This document shows, piece by piece, positions 17,945 to 27,046 of a DNA stretch of 64,000 nucleotides. Source of the DNA: Arcticibacter tournemirensis (GTDB taxonomy: Bacteria; Bacteroidota; Bacteroidia; Sphingobacteriales; Sphingobacteriaceae); assembly GCF_006716645.1 (NCBI RefSeq), contig NZ_VFPL01000001.1, positions 1,736,001-1,800,000 of the forward strand. The letters are read 5' to 3'. The notes beneath the pieces were generated by a model. It was not told the DNA's origin, did no database searches, and saw nothing but the letters and a program-made list of their open reading frames with translations. Numbering within the stretch: the stretch's first letter is position 1; each line of letters starts with the position of its first letter. The position numbers and the translations under genes are program-made.

Positions 17945-20005
17945 ATGTCGAAGCAAAAGAGACCGCTTATTAATCGGGAAATCAGTTGGTTGTATTTCAA
18001 TGAAAGGGTGTTGCAGGAGGCGGCTGATAAGAGTGTGCCTTTGATTGAGAGATTGCGCTTTTTGTCCATTTTCTCTTCTAACCTTGATGAATTTTACCGT
18101 GTCAGAGTTCCTACTTTAAGCAGACTGGCGGATATCAATGCAAAGGCAAAAGAGCAGTTAGGATACAATCCCAAAAAGATATTAAAAGAGATAAAGGAGA
18201 TTGTCGTAAAACAGGAACGTAAATTTGACGATCTGTATGAGAACGACATCATTAAGGAGCTTGCCGAAGAAAAGATTTTTATCATTAACGAACACCAGCT
18301 GAATGTTGCGAGAGGAGAATTTCTAAGGAAATACTTCAGGGAAAAGCTCCTTTCAACGTTGGTTCCCCTGATGTTAAGCGACGATAAACCTTTCCCCGAA
18401 CTGAAAGACCGCGCGATTTACTTTTTCGTACGTCTTCGTAAGGAAGGAAAGGAAGAGAAAGCAAAGTACAGTTTGGTAGAGATTCCTGTTGAAAGCCTTG
18501 AGCGGTTCATCGTGCTCCCCGAAACCAACAATCTCCGCTTTGTTATCCTGCTCGACGACATTATCAGGTACTGTTTGAATGAGATATACTTTATTTTCGA
18601 TTATCCTACTGTAGAAGCATACTCAATACAGCTCACCAGGGATGCTGAACTTGAAATCGACAGAACTGTAAGCGAAAAATTTATCGATACTTTAACCAAG
18701 AGCCTTCAGAAACGGAAAAAGGGAAAGCCGATGAGGTTGCTCTATGATAATAGTATACCCCACGAGATGTTGAAATATCTCGTTGATAAGCTTCATCTGG
18801 ATGCTGACAGCCTGATCCCTGGAAACAGATACCATAATTTTAAAGATTTTATCGCTTTCCCTAATATCGGAAGAAAGGAGCTTGAGTATACAAAACCTGC
18901 CCCCCTCGAAGTGCCCGATCTCGATCTAAGTAAAAGTATCTTTAATCAGATTTCAGGCCGCGACTACCTGATAAATTTGCCATACCAGTCGTTTGATTAT
19001 ATAATCCATTTCTTAAGGGAGGCAGCCATTGATCCAAAAGTTACAGAAATCCATATTACACTGTATCGGCTTGCGGAGAATTCAAGAGTGATCAATGCCC
19101 TGATTAATGCGGCCCGGAATGGTAAGAAAGTGAACTGCCTTATAGAGCTGAAGGCGCGTTTTGATGAACAAAATAATATTTACTGGACTAACCGGCTCGA
19201 AGAAGAAGGTGTTTTCGTGAATTATGGTTTACTCGATTATAAAGTTCACTCCAAGATCTGTTTGATCACACGTATTGAAAAACGCAGGTCTGTTTACTAT
19301 GCGAATCTGGCAACAGGCAATTTTAATGAAAAGTCGGCAAAGCTGTATTGTGATCACAGCCTGTTTACCACTCACCAGGGGATTGCAAAAGAGCTCAAAA
19401 AGTTATTCAGGGGACTTGAAAAGAAGGTTTTTTACAATGATTACAAATATTTGATTGTTTCGCCTCTTGAAACGAGGAGGAAGATATACGCGCTGATCGA
19501 CAATGAAATCCGTAACCAGAAAGACGGCAAGCCGGCAGGAATGATTTTAAAGATGAACAGCCTTGCAGATGAAGAAATGATTGAAAAAATCTATGAAGCT
19601 GGGGCTGCCGGGGTGAAAGTGCAAATGATCATCAGGGGAATGTGCTGTTTGATACCCGGCGTACCGGGCCTTAGTGAAAATATTAAAGTGATCAGCATTA
19701 TCGATAAGTATCTTGAACATGCCCGGGTATGGATTTTTACCAATGGCGGTGATGAGAAAGTATTTTTATCATCGGCGGATTTTCTGACGAGGAACCTGGA
19801 TCGCCGTGTTGAAGTAAGCTTTCCTGTTCTGGATCCCCGTGTAAAGGAGGAGATTCGCGACATCATTTCTATCCAGTTGAAGGATAATACAAAAGCACGT
19901 GAGATAAACAGGCAGAATAATAACCGCTACAGAAAACCGGGAAGAGGAAAAAGATATAGGGCACAGAATGACATTTATATATACCTTAAAAATAAAAGAC
20001 AATAA
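17945..20005 (+). CDS. ppk: Polyphosphate kinase 1
   Basis: Reversible polymerisation of ATP gamma-phosphate into inorganic polyphosphate. The 686-residue protein has the N-terminal domain opening INREISWLYFNERVLQEAAD, the SSNLDEFYRVRV block, and the two phospholipase-D-like catalytic domains; His435 in DYKVHSKICLI is the expected phosphohistidine, and ATGNFNEKSAKLY with DHSLFT follows. The C-terminal tail is basic (RKPGRGKRYR). The stop codon TAA directly abuts the TTG start of the exopolyphosphatase gene, so the two opposing enzymes are co-expressed. Confidence 0.97.
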   Translation: MSKQKRPLINREISWLYFNERVLQEAADKSVPLIERLRFLSIFSSNLDEFYRVRVPTLSRLADINAKAKEQLGYNPKKILKEIKEIVVKQERKFDDLYENDIIKELAEEKIFIINEHQLNVARGEFLRKYFREKLLSTLVPLMLSDDKPFPELKDRAIYFFVRLRKEGKEEKAKYSLVEIPVESLERFIVLPETNNLRFVILLDDIIRYCLNEIYFIFDYPTVEAYSIQLTRDAELEIDRTVSEKFIDTLTKSLQKRKKGKPMRLLYDNSIPHEMLKYLVDKLHLDADSLIPGNRYHNFKDFIAFPNIGRKELEYTKPAPLEVPDLDLSKSIFNQISGRDYLINLPYQSFDYIIHFLREAAIDPKVTEIHITLYRLAENSRVINALINAARNGKKVNCLIELKARFDEQNNIYWTNRLEEEGVFVNYGLLDYKVHSKICLITRIEKRRSVYYANLATGNFNEKSAKLYCDHSLFTTHQGIAKELKKLFRGLEKKVFYNDYKYLIVSPLETRRKIYALIDNEIRNQKDGKPAGMILKMNSLADEEMIEKIYEAGAAGVKVQMIIRGMCCLIPGVPGLSENIKVISIIDKYLEHARVWIFTNGGDEKVFLSSADFLTRNLDRRVEVSFPVLDPRVKEEIRDIISIQLKDNTKAREINRQNNNRYRKPGRGKRYRAQNDIYIYLKNKRQ

Positions 20006-20887
20006 TTGAGATACGGAGCTATAGATATCGGATCAAACGCCGTGCGTTTGCTGATAGCAGACATTATTCAAAAAGGGAAAGACACGGGATTTAAAAAAAA
20101 TACACTCATCCGGGTTCCGTTGCGACTTGGTGATGACGCCTTTCTGGATAAAAAAATATCTCCGGCAAAGGCCAGGGATCTTATTAAAACGATGACCGCA
20201 TTCAGGCAGCTGATGGATGTGTATAAAGTGGAAGACTATATGGCTTGTGCCACTTCTGCCATGCGTGAAGCGCGGAACGGAGCCGACATTGTATCCATGG
20301 TGAAGAGTGAGGCGGGCATAGAGCTTGAAATCGTTGAAGGGCAGAAGGAGGCAAATATTATCTATTCGACCCACATCGCAGAAAACCTTGATCTGAATAA
20401 AAACTACCTCTACATAGATGTAGGCGGGGGTAGTACAGAGCTGTCGGTATTTTCGGGAGGCAGAATAGCGTTCGCTCGTTCATTTCCGATCGGTACTGTG
20501 CGGATGCTTGATAACGCCGATGCCCCCGAGACCTGGGAGGAAATGAAGCAATGGATCAAGGAAAATACGCGCAAGTATAAGAACCTCTCCGGAATAGGTA
20601 CTGGCGGGAATATCAACAAACTTTTCAGAATATCCGAAGAGAAAGACGGCAAGCCTCTCAGTATTAATAAACTCAATGATATTTATCTGCATCTGAGGTC
20701 ACACTCTTTAAAGGAAAGAATAAGCGTACTTGGTTTGAATCAGGACCGGGCTGACGTTATTATTCCAGCCTGCGAAATTTACCTGACTGTAATGAAATGG
20801 GCGTCGGTAAGACATATGTACGTTCCCCGGGTTGGATTGGTAGATGGCATCATTCAAACACTGATAGATAAAAACATAAAAAGCTAA
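20006..20887 (+). CDS. ppx: Exopolyphosphatase / guanosine pentaphosphatase (Ppx/GppA family)
   Basis: Hydrolyses terminal phosphate from polyphosphate or pppGpp. The ASKHA-fold motifs are AIDIGSNAVRLLI at the N-terminus, CATSAMREARNG, and the second phosphate-binding loop YIDVGGGSTELSVF; SFPIGTVRML and GTGGNINKL follow. At 293 residues it is the short two-domain form lacking a C-terminal HD domain. The only start that fits the N-terminal motif is TTG at 20006, immediately after the ppk stop, a layout that suggests translational coupling. A strong terminator follows. Confidence 0.94.
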   Translation: MRYGAIDIGSNAVRLLIADIIQKGKDTGFKKNTLIRVPLRLGDDAFLDKKISPAKARDLIKTMTAFRQLMDVYKVEDYMACATSAMREARNGADIVSMVKSEAGIELEIVEGQKEANIIYSTHIAENLDLNKNYLYIDVGGGSTELSVFSGGRIAFARSFPIGTVRMLDNADAPETWEEMKQWIKENTRKYKNLSGIGTGGNINKLFRISEEKDGKPLSINKLNDIYLHLRSHSLKERISVLGLNQDRADVIIPACEIYLTVMKWASVRHMYVPRVGLVDGIIQTLIDKNIKS

Positions 20888-20909
20888 ACATCCTGCTTAT
20901 TCGTCATTT

Positions 20910-20941
20910 AAAGGCTTCCTGCAAAGCAGTGAAGCCTTTTT
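20910..20941 (+). terminator. Rho-independent terminator of the ppk-ppx operon
   Basis: AAAGGCTTC then CTGC, loop AAA, GCAG, a bulged T, and GAAGCCTTT followed by TT. It lies 23 bases after the ppx stop codon. Confidence 0.88.
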
Positions 20942-21045
20942 ACCTATAAGAAACGCTTGTTTCTACCTTAAATCACATTTTTCGCCTGTCTATAAAAAAC
21001 TGTTCTTGTAAGAAAGTGTTAATCATAAGTATCCTTGAAAAACTC

Positions 21046-22058
21046 ATGCTACAACAACAGTCTATAACTGGCGGTAATACACGCCTGAAAATTATTACAT
21101 GGCACATACATGGTAGTTATCTTTACTATCTGTCGCAAGGTAATTATGATTTATATATACCTGTAAAGGATGATAGGTCAGAAGGCTATTACGGGCGCGG
21201 AGAAACTTTCCTTTCGGCCCAAATGTCCATGTCGTTCCCGCTGATAAAGTCAGGGAGCTGGATTTTGATTGTATCCTTTTTCAGTCAGCCAGGAATTATC
21301 TGACCGATCAGTTCGAGATATTAAGTGCTGAACAAAGAGAATTGCCCAAAATTTATCTTGAGCATGATCCTCCACGTCAAACACCTACCGACACAAAGCA
21401 CATAGTTGACGATCCCGAAGTGCTGCTTGTTCATGTTACCCATTTCAATCAGCTGATGTGGGATAATAACCGCTGCCCTACTCATGTAATAGATCACGGA
21501 GTTTTAGTTCCCCAGGTAGAATACTCCGGGGAGCTCGACCGCGGCATTGTTGTGATCAATAATATTCAAAAAAGGGGCAGACGCCTCGGATTGGATGTGT
21601 TTCTTGAACTCAGGAAACATGTTCCGCTTGACCTCATAGGTATGGGGTCGGAGGAACTCGGACTTGGTGAAGTGAAACATGGAGACTTGCCGGCATTTAT
21701 AAGCAAGTACCGCTTTTTCTTTAATCCTATCAGGTACACAAGTCTCGGACTATCCATTCTCGAAACGATGATGATTGGGATACCTGTTGTTGGCCTGGCA
21801 ACTACAGAGCTGGTTACCGTAATTCAGAACGGAGTATCAGGTTACATACACACAGATACTAATTACCTCGCCGAAAGGATGACGGAACTGATAAGAGATC
21901 CTGAGATGGCCACAAAACTAGGCAGGGAGGGACAAAAAGTAGTTCAGGAACGATTTAATATAAACCGTTTCGCAAGGGACTGGGAGAGTACTTTCAACAT
22001 TGTGATAAAAGAAGCACGCTCTAAGAAAAGCGCTATCAGACTTGGGGCAAACGTATAG
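21046..22058 (+). pseudogene. Glycosyltransferase (GT4-like) interrupted by a single-base frameshift
   Basis: Two adjacent frames together encode one glycosyltransferase. The first (from ATG 21046, or GTG 21016) reads LKIITWHIHGSYLYYLSQGNYDLYIPVKDD up to RGETF. The second carries the rest, ending in a GT4-type donor domain (SLGLSILETMMIGIPVVGLATTELV). Reading the second frame back from its apparent ATG gives PFGPNVHVVPADKVRELDFD and FQSARNYLTDQFEILSAEQ, which continues exactly from RGETF. The shift lies at about 21207-21212 (ACTTTCCTTTCGG) and is consistent with loss of one base. No homopolymer or classical slippery site is there. It is either a recent pseudogene or an assembly error. The next gene is a second, intact glycosyltransferase. 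Confidence 0.88.
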
Positions 22059-22083
22059 AGTAACAGAATAATACATCCTACTT

Positions 22084-23388
22084 ATGAATTTCATGAACAA
22101 AAAAATAGCTTTCATCAGCGAGCATGCATCCCCATTGGCTGCTCTAGGGGGAGTTGACAGCGGTGGACAAAATGTATATGTAGCCGAACTTGCTAAATTT
22201 CTGGCCCGTACAGGATTCCATATTGATGTCTTTACAAGGTGGGATGATGCGAATTTACCAAAGGTAGTAAATTGGTTGCCGGGAGTAAGGGTGGTCCATG
22301 TAAAGGCGGGCCCGGTTTGTTTTGTGCCAAAGGAAGAACTTTTGCCGTACATGCCCGAGCTCAGAGACAGCATGCTATCCTTTATTGCGAAGGAGCAGAT
22401 TCAGTACGACCTGGTTCACGCTAATTTCTTTATGTCAGCAAAGGTAGCGGCCGAGCTGAAGGAGGCTTTAGATATCCCTTTCGTAGTAACATTCCATGCG
22501 CTGGGTCATGTCAGGAGGGTTCATCAGAAGGAGCAGGACAAGTTTCCTGCCGAACGGCTGCTAATTGAAGAGGACACTATCAGCAAAGCGGATAAGATCA
22601 TCGCGGAGTGTCCGCAAGACAGAGAAGATTTAATAGAATACTATAACGCCTCTGCAGGTAAAATTACCGTTATTCCATGTGGCTTTAGTCCTGAAGAATT
22701 TCATCCGATGGATAAGCAGGAAGCGAGAGCATTGTTAAATCTGAATGACAACGAGCATATTCTGCTTCAGCTCGGCAGGATGGTTCCACGAAAGGGCGTT
22801 GACAACGTAATAAAATGTCTTGAATTTTTAAAGGAGGCGGAAAAGCCGCTAAGGTTAGTCATTGTTGGTGGCGAAACCGATATTCCGGATCCAGCGACCT
22901 GCCCTGAAATTGCGCGTCTTCAGAATATAGCTGTTGAAAAAGGCGTCTCGGCATCTGTAACATTTTTAGGCCGTAAGAATCGCGATTCATTAAAATACTA
23001 TTACGCAGCTGCAGACATCTTTATAACGACTCCCTGGTATGAGCCATTTGGTATTACACCTTTGGAAGCTATGGCATGTGGTACTCCGGTGATCGGATCG
23101 AACGTAGGAGGAATAAAATACAGTATCATCGACGGAGAAACAGGGTTTCTTGTTCCGCCTAACAACCCTGAAGCGCTTGCCGGAAAGGTATCTCAGTTAA
23201 TTTCAGATCAAGCGCTTCTGTCTAAAATGAGCCGTGAGTCGTTGAAACGCGTAAACTCTATGTTCACATGGCAAAATGTGGCAAAAATGACTGGCAATCT
23301 GTACGAACGTGTTTTGATGTCGACTTACCGATCGTCACTCGAACTACGACCTCAGATTAAGATTAATAAGAAGAGTCAGGCGGCTTAG
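22084..23388 (+). CDS. GT4-family glycosyltransferase (sucrose-synthase-like GT-B fold)
   Basis: Cytoplasmic retaining glycosyltransferase of 434 residues. The N-terminal Rossmann half begins KIAFISEHASPLAALGGVDSGGQNVYVAELA; GGVDSGGQNVYV resembles the opening loop of sucrose-phosphate-synthase-like enzymes. The donor half has LLQLGRMVPRKGVDNVIKCLEF, the TPWYEPFGITPLEAMACGTPVIGSNVGG block with the EPFGITPLE sugar-nucleotide motif, and GFLVPPNNPEALA. It follows the frameshifted GT by 25 bp and heads a set with an SDR, a GmhB-like phosphatase and a GT9, suggesting assembly of a surface or storage glycan. Donor and acceptor cannot be told. Confidence 0.92.
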   Translation: MNFMNKKIAFISEHASPLAALGGVDSGGQNVYVAELAKFLARTGFHIDVFTRWDDANLPKVVNWLPGVRVVHVKAGPVCFVPKEELLPYMPELRDSMLSFIAKEQIQYDLVHANFFMSAKVAAELKEALDIPFVVTFHALGHVRRVHQKEQDKFPAERLLIEEDTISKADKIIAECPQDREDLIEYYNASAGKITVIPCGFSPEEFHPMDKQEARALLNLNDNEHILLQLGRMVPRKGVDNVIKCLEFLKEAEKPLRLVIVGGETDIPDPATCPEIARLQNIAVEKGVSASVTFLGRKNRDSLKYYYAAADIFITTPWYEPFGITPLEAMACGTPVIGSNVGGIKYSIIDGETGFLVPPNNPEALAGKVSQLISDQALLSKMSRESLKRVNSMFTWQNVAKMTGNLYERVLMSTYRSSLELRPQIKINKKSQAA

Positions 23389-23434
23389 CAATGGACAATG
23401 GACAATTGAGAATGGACAGGGGACAATGGACAGC
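23388..23434. repeat. Degenerate ATGGACA-word repeat
   Basis: Tandem-like variants of CAATGGACAATGGACA just after the GT4 stop codon. The same words recur at 24931-25033, after the HAD gene. No coding potential was seen. Confidence 0.8.
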
Positions 23435-23604
23435 CGGTATTCAGGTCCGAAAAAAATGTGAAGGGCTGATACTGTCAGCTTATCTGCTCAAATGTAGAAC
23501 AGGGGACTGGTAAGTAAAAGTATCAGATAACTATTAATAATTAATGCAGGAAGCTTGACAGCCGTTGGCTAATAATGCAGCGCATGTTGCTGAACGCCGA
23601 TCAA

Positions 23605-23641
23605 AAAGCTAATAGCCAATAGCTAACAGCTAATAGTCAAA
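23605..23641. repeat. Degenerate AGCTAATAG-word repeat
   Basis: Successive variants AAGCTAATAGCCAATAGC, TAACAGC and TAATAG lie directly before the SDR start. AGCTAACAGC-like words recur, in relaxed form, at 39200-39247 and 46252-46290. Confidence 0.7.
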
Positions 23642-23647
23642 ATAAAA

Positions 23648-24373
23648 ATGGAAAACTTAAACGGAAAAGTAATTTTAGTAACCGGAGGAGCGCAGGGACT
23701 CGGTAAAGCAATTTGTGAAACTTTAGCGGAAGCTGGGGCGACCGTAATTATTGGAGATATTCAGCAGGGAAAGGCGGAAGAGACAGCCGGGGAGATTCAA
23801 AGCAGGAATTTGAAAGCAGTATTCAAACGTCTTGACCTCAGCGAAGAGAAGAGCGTTGAGGACGTAATTGCTTCGATTAAAAGTGAGTACGGAAGTCTGG
23901 ATGTTCTTATCAATAATGCCGGTATAGATTTTACAAAGCCTATCACTGAGCTTTCTGTGTCAGAATGGGACAGCGCCATGAAAGTTAATCTGCGTGGACC
24001 ATTTCTCACAGCCAAGTTCGGGCTGGCTGTAATGGCAGAACAGCAAAGCGGATATATCATTAACATTATATCCACTGCCGCATTGAGGGCCTGGACTGAA
24101 GCCTCGGTGTATCATGCAAGTAAATGGGGCTTACGTGGATTTACTCAGGCGCTGTTTACAGAAGCGCGTAAATCGAACGTAAAAGTAACCGGTTTAATCG
24201 CTGGCGGAATGAGAACGCCTTTTCTCCTGGATCGTTTCCCTGATATTGATCCGTCTGTTTTACAGGATCCAGCCAATGTAGCTGCCCAAATCAAACACTT
24301 GCTGTTAAACGATACGGATACCATTATTCCGGAATTAATGGTGATCCCTTTTAAAGAAACTTCGTGGCCATAA
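23648..24373 (+). CDS. Short-chain dehydrogenase/reductase in the glycosyltransferase cluster
   Basis: NAD(P)-dependent oxidoreductase of the classical SDR family (241 residues). The cofactor loop is VTGGAQGLGKAI, the stabilising motif is INNAG, and the catalytic residues are Ser in NIISTAAL and Tyr-Lys in VYHASKWG. Unlike the typical beta-ketoacyl-ACP reductase, the C-terminus is short and ends in KETSWP. It sits between a GT4 and a GmhB-like phosphatase, so a role in making or modifying a sugar precursor or lipid carrier is inferred. The next gene starts 6 bases after its stop. Confidence 0.9.
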   Translation: MENLNGKVILVTGGAQGLGKAICETLAEAGATVIIGDIQQGKAEETAGEIQSRNLKAVFKRLDLSEEKSVEDVIASIKSEYGSLDVLINNAGIDFTKPITELSVSEWDSAMKVNLRGPFLTAKFGLAVMAEQQSGYIINIISTAALRAWTEASVYHASKWGLRGFTQALFTEARKSNVKVTGLIAGGMRTPFLLDRFPDIDPSVLQDPANVAAQIKHLLLNDTDTIIPELMVIPFKETSWP

Positions 24374-24379
24374 CATTTG

Positions 24380-24934
24380 ATGAACAAGGCTGTATTTATA
24401 GATAAGGACGGCACCCTTATTCCCGACATTCCGTACAATACTGATCCGGACTTGATAACGCTGCAGGAAAATGCGGTTGAAGGTCTCAGGCGACTTAGCC
24501 ATAATGGATACCTGATCATTATCATATCCAATCAATCGGGGGTTGCCAGAGGCCTTTTTAAGGAAGAAGCACTGAACGGAGTCAGGTCCAGAATTCAGGA
24601 CCTGCTGGGAGAGGAACAGGTGACGCTCAATGGATTTTACTACTGCCCGCATCATCCCCTGGGAAATGTTGAGGAATACTGTATAGAGTGCGATTGCCGT
24701 AAACCAGAGCCGGGAATGTTTTTTAAGGCCTCCACCGACTTCAATATAGATCTCTCCTCCTCCTGGATGATAGGAGATATCCTTAATGACGTTGAAGCAG
24801 GAAAAAAGGCAGGTTGCCGGTCTATATTAATTAACAATGGGAACGAAACAGAGTGGCATCTTAAAGAAAGCCGGATTCCTGATTATTTAGTGAAGAACAT
24901 TAATGAAGCTGCATTGCTCATTTTAAACAGGTGA
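24380..24934 (+). CDS. HAD-IIIA phosphatase, GmhB-like (heptose bisphosphate phosphatase family)
   Basis: HAD-superfamily phosphatase of 184 residues. Motif I is FIDKDGTLI with the two catalytic Asp, motif II is ISNQSGVARG, motif III Lys is in CRKPEPGM, and motif IV is MIGDILNDVEAG. The zinc-binding insert C-P-H-H-P with a later C-I-E-C-D-C is diagnostic for the GmhB/HisB-N branch. ATG 24380 is preferred over TTG 24377. GmhB removes the 7-phosphate of glycero-manno-heptose bisphosphate; with a GT9 (heptosyltransferase family) two genes on, heptose-containing glycan synthesis is likely. The related HisB-N activity is not supported by context. Confidence 0.88.
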   Translation: MNKAVFIDKDGTLIPDIPYNTDPDLITLQENAVEGLRRLSHNGYLIIIISNQSGVARGLFKEEALNGVRSRIQDLLGEEQVTLNGFYYCPHHPLGNVEEYCIECDCRKPEPGMFFKASTDFNIDLSSSWMIGDILNDVEAGKKAGCRSILINNGNETEWHLKESRIPDYLVKNINEAALLILNR

Positions 24935-25033
24935 CAATGGACAGGTGACAATGGACAGGGGACAGTTGACAATGGACAATGGAAAAGTGGACAGTTGAAG
25001 CTTACAACGTTGTCGTATAACTTACAACTTACA
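24931..25033. repeat. Degenerate ACAATGGACA/ACAGTTGACA repeat plus ACTTACAAC words
   Basis: At least eight variants of GACAATGGACA(GG) run from the HAD stop to about 25000, then CTTACAACGTTGTCGTATAA and CTTACAACTTACAATG lead into the GT9 start codon. The first word family matches 23388-23434. An in-frame TTG inside it would lengthen the GT9 but is not a credible start. Confidence 0.82.
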
Positions 25034-26137
25034 ATGTTAAGAGAAGACTGGAGAAACTGTAAAGATATACTTTGTATCCGTCCGGATAATATGGGCGATC
25101 TGTTAATGTCGGTTCCGGCGATCAGGGCTTTAAAGGAAAGCAGCGGTGCAAAGATCACTGTTCTTACGTCATCTATGGCGGCTGGGATAGCGCGAATGAT
25201 TCCTGAAGTAGATGAAGTAATTGTTTTCGATCTGCCCTGGGTGAAGGCAAAGGCTCCCCTTGCGCCCGATTCATTGAATAAAGTGATCAAAGAGATACAG
25301 GAAAGGGATTTTGATGCAGCTGTGGTTTTTACAGTCTACAGTCAGAATCCCCTGCCTACCGTTATGCTGGCTTATCTGGCCGGGATTCCTAGACGTTTAG
25401 GCTATTGCAGAGAGAATCCCTACGAGCTTCTTACTGATTGGGTCCCAGATAAAGAGCCTTATTCACAGATAAAGCATCAGGTAAGAAGAGACCTTGATCT
25501 GGTCGCCGGGGTGGGAGCGCTAACTTCAAATGAAAAACTATTTATAGAGGTTGATGAAAGTCGATGGACTACACTTTCAGCTAAATTACAGACTTTACAT
25601 ATTGCTACGGAAAGACCCTGGATAATCCTGCATCCCGGAGTGAGCGAACAAAAGCGCGAGTATCCCCTGGAGTTATGGATAGAAGCAGGGATAGCCCTCG
25701 CCAATGACTATCAGCTGCTTATTACAGGCGGGCCTTCGGAAAAATGCTTAACCGATAAGCTGAAAAATGGTATAGGCGAGCGCGCCTTTTCGCTGGCCGG
25801 AGAGCTGGAGCTTCTTGAATTTATTCTCCTGGTAAAAAAAGCTCCGCTCGTTATTTCTGTAAATACCGGAACGATACACCTTGCGGCGGCTACACAAACG
25901 CCAGTCGTAGTACTCTATGCCCTTACAAACCCACAGCATTTTCCCTGGAAAACAACTGGAAAAGTATTGACCTTTGACGTACCCGAAGAGATGCGAAGCA
26001 GGAATGAAATAATAAACTTTGTGAACGAAAAGTACTTCTCTGTTCCGGCTCCGATGGTGAAACCACAGGAAATAGTTGATGCAGTGCGTACCATTCTTTC
26101 CGGCGACGGGGAGTTGATACCAGAGCTGCCAATCTAA
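25034..26137 (+). CDS. GT9 glycosyltransferase (ADP-heptose:LPS heptosyltransferase family)
   Basis: GT-B-fold transferase of 367 residues. ATG 25034 was chosen because the longer frame starts at TTG inside repeat DNA. The N-terminus DILCIRPDNMGDLLMSVPAIRALK is the GT9 signature; the C-terminal donor half has WIILHPGVSEQKREYPLELW, LLITGGPSEKCL, FSLAGELELLEFILLVKKAPLVISVNTGTIHLAAATQTPVV-type sequence with the D/N-T/S-G-xxH block and VLYALTNPQHFPW. It likely adds a heptose or similar residue to a surface glycan on the cytoplasmic side, together with the upstream GmhB-like enzyme. Exact donor unknown. Confidence 0.9.
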   Translation: MLREDWRNCKDILCIRPDNMGDLLMSVPAIRALKESSGAKITVLTSSMAAGIARMIPEVDEVIVFDLPWVKAKAPLAPDSLNKVIKEIQERDFDAAVVFTVYSQNPLPTVMLAYLAGIPRRLGYCRENPYELLTDWVPDKEPYSQIKHQVRRDLDLVAGVGALTSNEKLFIEVDESRWTTLSAKLQTLHIATERPWIILHPGVSEQKREYPLELWIEAGIALANDYQLLITGGPSEKCLTDKLKNGIGERAFSLAGELELLEFILLVKKAPLVISVNTGTIHLAAATQTPVVVLYALTNPQHFPWKTTGKVLTFDVPEEMRSRNEIINFVNEKYFSVPAPMVKPQEIVDAVRTILSGDGELIPELPI

Positions 26138-26188
26138 TCGCAATGCCACTTTAGGCAAATTATCCTTCTGTTTCCTTTATGATTTCCC

Positions 26189-26196
26189 TAAGTTTG
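26189..26196 (+). promoter_or_regulatory. Putative -7 element for the TauE/SafE gene
   Basis: TAAGTTTG matches TAnnTTTG exactly and ends 13 bases before the ATG at 26210. No clear -33 element was seen. Confidence 0.5.
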
Positions 26197-26209
26197 CGGC
26201 TATTTCGTT

Positions 26210-27046
26210 ATGTCGATACTCCTGTTTACACTCATTTTACTTGCCGGAGCCTTTGTCGCAGGGCTGCTTGGTTCGCTAACCGGTCTCGGCGGTGGTGTAG
26301 TACTGATACCGCTTCTGACTTTGGTTTTTGACGTCGACATCAGATACGCCATTGGCAGTGCCCTCGTAGCTTCAATTGCCACATCTTCGGGATCTGCCGC
26401 AGCGTACATTAAAGAAGGTATAACGAATATAAGGATTGGGATGTTCCTTGAAATTGCAACCACGACCGGTGCAATAATCGGAGCGCTTATTGCCATATAT
26501 ACGGCTACCCATATCGTTGCTATCATTTTCGGTATTGTACTTCTATTCTCGGCGATGATGTCGATGCGCAAAAAGAATGAAGTGGCAGAAACTGAAGAAA
26601 AAAGCTTACTGGCCCGTCGTCTGAAATTAAATGGCAGCTATCCCTCTAAAGAGGGGATCGTTGAATATAAGGTACAACGGGTTGCCGGAGGATATGCTCT
26701 TATGACACTTGCCGGCGTAATTTCCGGATTGTTAGGCATCGGGTCAGGCGCATTGAAAGTGTTGGCCATGGATACCGTTATGCGTGTGCCTTTTAAAGTA
26801 AGTACAACCACCAGCAACTTTATGATAGGAGTAACAGCTGCCGCCAGTGCCGTAGTTTACCTCCAGCGCGGTTATATCGATCCGGGGTTGGCTATGCCTG
26901 TGGTAATAGGCGTATTGGGAGGAGCATTTGCCGGGTCCAGGATACTTGTTGGCGCCAGTACTAAAAAGCTTCGCATTTTGTTTAGCATCGTCATAAGCTT
27001 TCTTGCTCTGGAAATGATATATAATGGTTTAATGGGCAATCTATGA
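26210..27046 (+). CDS. TauE/SafE-family (TSUP) membrane exporter
   Basis: Inner-membrane protein of 278 residues with about eight hydrophobic segments in two homologous halves. The TSUP signatures GLLGSLTGLGGGVVLIPLL (first half) and GVISGLLGIGSGALKVLAM (second half) are clear. Family members export sulfite, sulfoacetate or related anions. Its stop overlaps the start of the DUF1634 gene (ATGA), a pairing that recurs in other bacteria, so the two proteins probably form one system. Confidence 0.93.
   Translation: MSILLFTLILLAGAFVAGLLGSLTGLGGGVVLIPLLTLVFDVDIRYAIGSALVASIATSSGSAAAYIKEGITNIRIGMFLEIATTTGAIIGALIAIYTATHIVAIIFGIVLLFSAMMSMRKKNEVAETEEKSLLARRLKLNGSYPSKEGIVEYKVQRVAGGYALMTLAGVISGLLGIGSGALKVLAMDTVMRVPFKVSTTTSNFMIGVTAAASAVVYLQRGYIDPGLAMPVVIGVLGGAFAGSRILVGASTKKLRILFSIVISFLALEMIYNGLMGNL

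Noticed and set aside
21195-21225. Programmed ribosomal frameshift in the glycosyltransferase
   Set aside because: No slippery heptamer, no obvious pseudoknot or upstream Shine-Dalgarno-like stimulator; a mutation or sequencing error is simpler.
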